Of a stretch of DNA of 64,000 nucleotides, positions 59,380 to 64,000 are shown piece by piece (positions within the stretch are counted from its first letter, which is position 1; each line of letters starts with the position of its first letter). The notes under the pieces were generated by a model. The model saw only the letters and a list, made by a program, of their open reading frames with translations, had not been told where the DNA came from and ran no database searches. The stretch is taken from positions 124,001 to 188,000 of the forward strand of contig NZ_JARGER010000018.1 of NCBI RefSeq assembly GCF_029210375.1, written 5' to 3'. Source of the stretch: Nocardioides sp. YIM 152315 (GTDB lineage: Bacteria; Actinomycetota; Actinomycetes; Propionibacteriales; Nocardioidaceae). Made by a program: the position numbers and the translations under genes.

Positions 59380-60581
59380 GGCGCGATGGTAGACCCGGCG
59401 CCGACCTTCGGTGCGCGGGGGAGCGCCTGCGCGGCGAGGGCGGCGACGAGGCCGGCGGCCGCCGAGACGAGGTACGCCGCCGACGCGCCCTGGTGGTCCA
59501 CGACGAGACCGCTGAGCGTCGCGCCGGGTGCGACGCCGGCGACCAGTCCGGTCTGCATGATCGCCATGCCCTCGGTCAGCCGCCCGGGCGGGACCACGGA
59601 CTCGGTCAGCGACATCGAGGCGATCATCGTGGGCGCGATCGCGAAGCCGGCGACGAACAGCACCGCGCCCATCACCGGCAGCGAGCCGACGAACGAGAGC
59701 GGCAGCATCGCGCAGGCCATCGCGAGCGAGCCCCACCGGACCCGGGTCGCCGGGCCGCGGCGCCAGTGGATCGCGCCGGTGATCACGCCCGCGGAGAGGC
59801 TGCCGGCCGCCCACAGCGCGAGCAGCGCGCCCGAGACCGCCTTGTGGCCCTCCTCCTCGGCGAAGGCCACCGTCGTGACCTCGGCGCCACCGAAGAGGAC
59901 GCCGAGCGCCGCGCACACGACGGCCAGCGGGACGACCGCACGCCACGGCATCGACGCTCGCGGCCCGGACGCGTCGTCGCGCGGGTGCGCCGGCGGCGCG
60001 GTCCCGGTCTGGGCCGTGAACGCCAGCGTGCCGAGCACGCAGGCGACGACGGCGATCGCGAGACCGGCGGCCGGGTGCCACGCCGTGGCGAGCACCGCGA
60101 CCAGGATCGGGCCGAGGATGAAGACCGCCTCGTCGAGCACGGCCTCGAGCGCGAACGCCGTCTGCACGTCGGCCGGGCGCTCCAGCACGTGCGACCACCG
60201 GGCGCGCACCGCCGAGCCGACCTGGGGCAGGAGCGCCCCGCCGACCGCCGCGCAGGCGTACGTCGTCGCGATCGGCCAGTCGGCCTGCACCGACACGACG
60301 AGCAGCGCGACCGCGACACCGAATCCGAGGCCGGCGACGGTCAGCACCCTGCCCTGACCCAGCCGGTCGAGCAGCCGGCCCTGGAGGATCGCGAAGCCCG
60401 CGTTGGCGATCATGTACGCCGCCGAGATCGCGCCCGCGACGCCGTACCGTCCGGTCGCCGCCGAGACCAGCAGCACGATGCCGAGCCCGACCATGGAGAT
60501 GGGCAGGCGCGCGACCAGGGCGGCCAGCGACATCTGGAGGGCCCCGGGCTCCGCGAGGATCCGGCGGTACGACGTGAGCAT
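59376..60581 (-). CDS. MFS transporter
   Basis: A 401-residue protein with 12 predicted helices. It starts at the ATG of [10 protein letters not shown]; an in-frame ATG at 60620 would extend into the hemH promoter. The segment [20 protein letters not shown] is the loop 2-3 motif A variant. Twelve-helix MFS proteins of this size move small solutes; no substrate can be read. Its stop overlaps the start of the lactone oxidase gene by four bases (GTGA), suggesting that transport and oxidation of a sugar-like compound are linked. Confidence 0.88.
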   Translation of the reverse strand: MLTSYRRILAEPGALQMSLAALVARLPISMVGLGIVLLVSAATGRYGVAGAISAAYMIANAGFAILQGRLLDRLGQGRVLTVAGLGFGVAVALLVVSVQADWPIATTYACAAVGGALLPQVGSAVRARWSHVLERPADVQTAFALEAVLDEAVFILGPILVAVLATAWHPAAGLAIAVVACVLGTLAFTAQTGTAPPAHPRDDASGPRASMPWRAVVPLAVVCAALGVLFGGAEVTTVAFAEEEGHKAVSGALLALWAAGSLSAGVITGAIHWRRGPATRVRWGSLAMACAMLPLSFVGSLPVMGAVLFVAGFAIAPTMIASMSLTESVVPPGRLTEGMAIMQTGLVAGVAPGATLSGLVVDHQGASAAYLVSAAAGLVAALAAQALPRAPKVGAGSTIAP

Positions 60582-60638
60582 CAGCCGCGAACCTATCGGC
60601 GGTCTGCGGCCGCCCACCAATCATCATCACCGCCTTCC

Positions 60639-60644
60639 TAGGAT
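60639..60644 (+). promoter_or_regulatory. Leaderless -10 box for ferrochelatase gene
   Basis: TAGGAT lies seven bases before the ATG at 60652. Confidence 0.5.
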
Positions 60645-60651
60645 TGGTGCC

Positions 60652-61755
60652 ATGAGGCCTGACCCGAGCCCGTACGACGCGGTCCTGCTGGTGTCGTTCG
60701 GAGGTCCCGAGAAGCCCGCGGACGTCGTGCCGTTCCTCGAGAACGTCACGCGCGGCCGCGGCGTCCCCCGGGAGCGGCTCGAGGAGGTCGGACAGCACTA
60801 CTACGGCTTCGGTGGGAGGTCGCCGATCAACGACCTCAACCGGGCCTTCCTCGACGCCCTGCGCGAGGACCTCTCCGGTGCCGGCATCGACCTCCCGGTC
60901 TACTGGGGCAACCGCAACTGGGACCCCTACCTGACCGACACGGTCCGGCAGATGGCGGCCGACGGGGTGACGCGCGCCGCGTGCTTCGTGACGAGCGCGT
61001 ACTCGTCGTACTCCTCCTGCCGGCAGTACCGCGAGAACCTCTTCGACGCGCTGGCCGGGGCCGGGCAGGGAGGGGTGGAGGGAGCGCCGGTGCTCGACAA
61101 GCTGCGGGTCTACTTCAACCACCCCGGCTTCGTCGAGCCCGCCGTGGACGCGACGCTCGCCGCCCTCGCAGAGCTGCCCGAGGACGTCCGGGAGAGCGCG
61201 CACCTGGCGTTCGTGACCCACTCGATCCCGGACGCCATGAACGACGGGAGCGGCCCGGATGGCGAGGCGTACGTCGACCAGCACCAGAGCGTGGTCTCGG
61301 AGGTCGTGGAGCGGGTGCGGCAGGAGACCGGGCGACGGCACTCACACGCGCTCGTCTACTGCTCCCGCTCGGGCGCGCCGCAGGTCCCGTGGCTCGAGCC
61401 CGACGTCAACGACCACCTCGAGCAGCTGCACGCCGACGGGGTGCCCGCCGTGGTGATGGTGCCGATCGGCTTCGTCTCCGACCACATGGAGGTCGTCTAC
61501 GACCTCGACACCGAGGCGCTCGCGACGGCCGAGAAGCTCGGCCTGCGCGCGGTCCGCGCGGCGACGGCGGGGATCGACCCGCGGTTCGTGGCGACGGTGC
61601 GCGACCTGCTGCTGGAGCGGGCCGCCGTCGAGCGCGGCGAGGAGGTCGTGCGCGCGAGCGTCGGGTCCTACCCCGCGTGCTGGGACCGGTGCCCGGTCGG
61701 CTGCTGCCCCAACCCGCGCGGCGACCGGCCGGCACTGGCGGGCGCGGACTCGTGA
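60652..61755 (+). CDS. hemH: Ferrochelatase (coproporphyrin ferrochelatase type)
   Basis: A 367-residue chelatase that inserts iron into the porphyrin; actinobacteria use the coproporphyrin-dependent route, so CpfC may be the better name. [20 protein letters not shown] begins the fold, [11 protein letters not shown] follows, and the metal-site histidine lies in [12 protein letters not shown]. The cysteine in YSSCRQY plus the C-terminal cluster [13 protein letters not shown] fit the four ligands of the [2Fe-2S] cluster known in mycobacterial enzyme. It is coupled to the phosphatase gene by a GTGA overlap. Confidence 0.94.
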   Translation: MRPDPSPYDAVLLVSFGGPEKPADVVPFLENVTRGRGVPRERLEEVGQHYYGFGGRSPINDLNRAFLDALREDLSGAGIDLPVYWGNRNWDPYLTDTVRQMAADGVTRAACFVTSAYSSYSSCRQYRENLFDALAGAGQGGVEGAPVLDKLRVYFNHPGFVEPAVDATLAALAELPEDVRESAHLAFVTHSIPDAMNDGSGPDGEAYVDQHQSVVSEVVERVRQETGRRHSHALVYCSRSGAPQVPWLEPDVNDHLEQLHADGVPAVVMVPIGFVSDHMEVVYDLDTEALATAEKLGLRAVRAATAGIDPRFVATVRDLLLERAAVERGEEVVRASVGSYPACWDRCPVGCCPNPRGDRPALAGADS

Positions 61756-62570
61756 GCACCTCCCCGGGGGCGTTGGCGGGGCTGGCGCTGTCGGCCGCCC
61801 GCGAAGCTGCGGGCCTGGTCCGCGAGCGGGCCCGGGGCAACGTCACCGTCGCGGCGGTGAAGTCCAGCGACGTCGACGTCGTGACCGAGGCCGACCGGGA
61901 CAGCGAGGCGTTGATCCGGGCGCGCCTGACGGCCGCCCGGCCCGACGACGCCTTCCTCGGCGAGGAGGGTGACGACGTCGCCGGCACGAGCGGGGTGCGG
62001 TGGATCGTCGACCCGATCGACGGGACCGTGAACTTCCTCTACGGCATCCCGCAGTACGCCGTGTCGGTCGCGGCCGAGCACGCGGGCGAGGTGGTCGCCG
62101 GCGTGGTGATCGACGTCCAGGGACGCACCGAGTACGTCGGCCACGCCGCCGACGACACCCGCCCGGCCTCGGTGACCCGCGACGGCGCGCCGATCGCGGT
62201 GCGCGGGCCGGCACCCCTGGCCGAGCGGCTGGTGGCCACCGGCTTCTCCTACGACCGGCGGGTGCGGGTGATCCAGGCCGAGGCGGTGACCCGGCTGCTG
62301 CCGCATGTGCGCGACGTACGCCGCCTCGGATCGTGCGCGCTGGACCTCTGCCTGGTAGCGGACGGCCGGCTCGACGGCTACGTCGAGGAGGGCGTCAACT
62401 ACTGGGACCACGCGGCCGCCGGGCTGATCGCCCGCCTGGCGGGAGCCCGGACGAAGGTCACCCGCGGAGCCGGTGGTCTCGACCTGCTGGTGTGCGCGCC
62501 GGACCACGGATTCGAGGAGTTCCTGGAGGCGGTGCGGACCGCCGGATTCTCACCCGTTTCAGGGGAATAG
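61752..62570 (+). CDS. Inositol monophosphatase family phosphatase
   Basis: A 272-residue Mg-dependent phosphatase. Metal-binding motifs are FLGEEGDDV (about 65-73, the GEE site) and [15 protein letters not shown] (about 85-99, DPIDGT). The C-terminal [17 protein letters not shown] contains the third metal Asp in the WD motif. Substrates of the family include inositol phosphate, fructose bisphosphate, histidinol phosphate and PAP; inositol is used for mycothiol in actinobacteria. The GTG overlaps the hemH stop by four bases. Exact substrate uncertain. Confidence 0.92.
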   Translation: MSTSPGALAGLALSAAREAAGLVRERARGNVTVAAVKSSDVDVVTEADRDSEALIRARLTAARPDDAFLGEEGDDVAGTSGVRWIVDPIDGTVNFLYGIPQYAVSVAAEHAGEVVAGVVIDVQGRTEYVGHAADDTRPASVTRDGAPIAVRGPAPLAERLVATGFSYDRRVRVIQAEAVTRLLPHVRDVRRLGSCALDLCLVADGRLDGYVEEGVNYWDHAAAGLIARLAGARTKVTRGAGGLDLLVCAPDHGFEEFLEAVRTAGFSPVSGE

Positions 62571-62731
62571 CGGCTGGACACCTGATGTTCACCTGCACCG
62601 GCGGTGTTCGGGTGTGCCTTTTGGTCCCTTCATGGTGCACAATCTGGCGCCGACCCCGACGGGCCGACGACGAGACGAGACGAAGATTCACGAGGCGCGG
62701 GCCCAGCGCGCCTCTGAGAGTGGAGTGATCA

Positions 62732-63022
62732 ATGGCGACCGACTACGACGCACCGCGCAAGACCGAAGAGGACCAGTCCGAAGAGAGCATCGAGGAGCTC
62801 AAGGCCCGTCGCCACGACAAGAACTCGGGGAAGGTCGACGAGGACGAGACCGAGGCGGCAGAGTCCTTCGAGCTCCCCGGCGCCGACCTCTCCCACGAGG
62901 AGCTGGCCGTCGAGGTGAAGCCGAAGCAGGAGGACGAGTTCACCTGCATGAGCTGCTTCCTGGTCCACCACCGCAGCCAGCTGGCTGACACGAAGAGGAT
63001 GATCTGCAAGGACTGTGCCTGA
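62732..63022 (+). CDS. DUF4193 family protein
   Basis: A 96-residue small acidic protein of the actinobacterial DUF4193 family. The N-terminal two-thirds is Glu/Asp-rich (EEDQSEESIEELKARRHDKN), and the C-terminus has a zinc-ribbon pattern CMSCFLVHHRSQL and ICKDCA (two C-x2-C pairs). It is usually encoded beside DUF3093 and dut, as here. A GGAG site lies six bases before the ATG. No function is established; the acidic region and zinc knuckle suggest interaction with RNA polymerase or nucleic acid, but this is speculation. Confidence 0.9.
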   Translation: MATDYDAPRKTEEDQSEESIEELKARRHDKNSGKVDEDETEAAESFELPGADLSHEELAVEVKPKQEDEFTCMSCFLVHHRSQLADTKRMICKDCA

Positions 63023-63040
63023 GCACGCTCCGCAGACGAC

Positions 63041-63073
63041 GAAGGGCCGCAACCCGGGGGGTTGCGGCCCTTC
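63041..63073. terminator. Terminator between DUF4193 and DUF4235 genes
   Basis: Perfect 15-bp arms GAAGGGCCGCAACCC / GGGTTGCGGCCCTTC with loop GGG. Genes converge on it. Confidence 0.88.
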
Positions 63074-63109
63074 TGCATGTCACAGGTGTCCCAGGCGCCC
63101 CAGGACAGC

Positions 63110-63406
63110 TCAGGCGTGCTGCGCGTCCTTCTGGAGCTCCGGCGGCAGGTGCCCGGTCGAGCGGGCGTAGTACGACGCGGCGCGACGCTGGGCCAGCATC
63201 TTGGCCAGCCCGACCGCGACGCCGCTCGCGACGGCCCAGCTGACCGCCTCCCAGATCTCGACGTCGGGGTCGGCGGGATTCTCCGGCGGCTTCTTGCCGG
63301 TCGCCAGGGTCCACGACTTGTCGAGGGTCTTCTTCGCCACCGCCGCCGCGGTCAGCGCGGAGGCCAGCGAGAAGGCCGTCCAGATCTTCGATCCACCTTC
63401 AGCCAT
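63110..63406 (-). CDS. DUF4235 family membrane protein
   Basis: A 98-residue protein from the ATG of MAEGGSKIWT. It has two hydrophobic segments (SLASALTAAAVAKKTLDKSW and VSWAVASGVAVGLAKMLAQR) connected by a polar loop with KKPPENPADPDV, and a C-terminal RRAASYYARSTGHLPPEL. DUF4235 proteins are small actinobacterial membrane proteins of unknown role. It converges on the DUF4193 gene across a shared terminator and is followed upstream by DUF3093. Confidence 0.88.
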   Translation of the reverse strand: MAEGGSKIWTAFSLASALTAAAVAKKTLDKSWTLATGKKPPENPADPDVEIWEAVSWAVASGVAVGLAKMLAQRRAASYYARSTGHLPPELQKDAQHA

Positions 63407-63444
63407 GGCCGAACAGTACCCAGCGCCCCGCGAGACCAGCGCGG

Positions 63445-63912
63445 TCAGGGGCGAACCGACTGCCCCAGCTCCGTCAGCGCCTTCGCGAGCTCCTCGGGCC
63501 GCCGGGTGGAGACCAGCCAGTAAGGCGCCGGGTCGGCCGGGTCGGTGATCTCGACCCGCACGGCGCGCTTGAGGTAGGGCCGGAGCACCAGGTGGGCACG
63601 GGCGTCGGCGTGGACGCCGGCGACCCGCCGCGTCTGGTCGGCGTCGAGGGCGGTCGCCGCGCCGACGTACGTCGCCTCGATGTGGGCCCGACCGGCGCGG
63701 AACACCTCGCCGTCGACGCAGACGCGGGTGTTGCCGTAGGACCACAGCCCCGCGAAGAGGGCCGCGAGCGCGACCGCCGTGACCACCCAGGCGACCGGTC
63801 CCGGGACCGCCACGACGACGGCCAGCCAGAGGGTCGCGACGAGCATCGTGCCCTGGACCCACCAGCGCAGCGGAACGCCGAGGCGCTCGGCGTAGGCGGG
63901 CTTCGCGGTCAC
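63445..63912 (-). CDS. DUF3093 family membrane protein
   Basis: A 155-residue protein with two helices near the N-terminus (VQGTMLVATLWLAVVVAVPG and VAWVVTAVALAALFAGLW), then a cytoplasmic beta-rich domain. Y-A-E-R-L-G-V-P at the start is the family mark (AYAERLGVPLRWWVQG). Function unknown; it is a constant neighbour of dut in actinobacteria. The start is GTG. It is divergent from the dut start with 52 bp between them. Confidence 0.9.
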   Translation of the reverse strand: MTAKPAYAERLGVPLRWWVQGTMLVATLWLAVVVAVPGPVAWVVTAVALAALFAGLWSYGNTRVCVDGEVFRAGRAHIEATYVGAATALDADQTRRVAGVHADARAHLVLRPYLKRAVRVEITDPADPAPYWLVSTRRPEELAKALTELGQSVRP

Positions 63913-63950
63913 GGCTGAATCCTGTCATTGGTCAGCGCCGGGACTGGCGG

Positions 63951-63956
63951 TAGGGT
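63951..63956 (+). promoter_or_regulatory. Candidate -10 box for the last gene
   Basis: TAGGGT lies eight bases before GTG at 63965, slightly longer than the other leaderless cases in this window. Confidence 0.35.
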
Positions 63957-63964
63957 CCGGCGAC

Positions 63965-64000
63965 GTGATCGACAGCCCGCTCGAGGTGCTGGTGCAGCGC
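63965..64000 (+). CDS. dut: Start of probable dUTP diphosphatase gene (partial)
   Basis: Only 12 codons are in the window (VIDSPLEVLVQR). A short N-terminus running into V-L-V-Q-R fits the first strand of dUTPase, and the gene order DUF4193, DUF3093, dut is conserved in actinobacteria. The call rests mostly on this synteny. Confidence 0.5.
   Translation, partial: MIDSPLEVLVQR

Noticed and set aside
58066-61341. A 1091-codon minus-strand frame covering lactone oxidase, MFS and hemH regions
   Set aside because: Only its last third (58066-59379) is the real lactone oxidase; the rest is the shadow of the MFS and hemH genes, which have their own motifs in other frames.

Overview
This is a high-GC, gene-dense actinobacterial chromosome segment, most likely from Nocardioides or a close relative in the Nocardioidaceae. 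The reasons are frequent GTG starts, four-base start/stop overlaps, SepH, DUF3068, DUF4192, DUF4193, DUF4235, DUF3093 and DUF5998 family genes, a DUF222/HNH gene, a RpoD with a Lys/Ala-rich N-terminal region, and a separate topoisomerase IV pair. Genus is inferred from family content only. No rRNA, tRNA, CRISPR array, transposase or integrase was seen.

Layout. (1) 1-11,657 is a cell-envelope/glycan locus: the end of a DUF2613 gene, a three-gene minus-strand glycosyltransferase operon, a 2-oxoglutarate oxygenase, an acyltransferase, two DUF3068 paralogues flanking a large polytopic membrane protein, and a methyltransferase. Parts of it are visibly lower in GC than the rest. (2) 11,881-20,751 holds rpsA with a very strong terminator, a GlxA-type regulator, an ECF sigma factor with its membrane partner, a P450/TetR/epimerase group with paired operators, coaE, and a second housekeeping-like sigma factor with a SigR/SigH-type promoter. 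(3) 20,927-32,404 holds oligopeptidase B, the 5-oxoprolinase genes pxpA and pxpBC, dinB, a DUF4192 gene with two minisatellites, two tandem GCS2-family ligases, a universal stress protein and a HhH-GPD glycosylase. (4) 32,438-38,419 holds the principal sigma factor gene rpoD, preceded by a 13-bp tandem repeat, then a secreted protein, an FAD oxidoreductase, an EamA transporter, a DUF456 protein and a zinc-ribbon DUF7455 protein. (5) 38,794-46,695 carries parE and parC facing each other around a small protein, a beta-carbonic anhydrase, an MFS exporter and an LppX-like lipoprotein. (6) 46,836-64,000 holds a GNAT/acyl-CoA-synthetase fusion, DUF5998, a phosphodiesterase-like protein, a cold-shock protein, a truncated DUF222/HNH gene, an SGNH hydrolase, thymidine kinase, a rhodanese, SepH, a TRIC channel, a sugar-lactone oxidase, an MFS protein, ferrochelatase, an inositol-phosphatase-like protein, the DUF4193/DUF4235/DUF3093 group and the start of a probable dut gene.

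Most unusual signals. A 42-bp palindromic element occurs twice. One copy lies in frame inside the MFS exporter gene (42,919-42,960) and encodes a 14-15 residue insertion; the other (52,414-52,455) lies just upstream of the truncated HNH gene. This resembles a protein-coding dispersed palindromic repeat. Also notable are divergent leaderless promoters of ptrB and pxpA whose -10 boxes overlap, widespread leaderless start architecture, a GGAAT-N18-GTT promoter for the second sigma factor, and paired palindromic operators at the TetR and GlxA loci.
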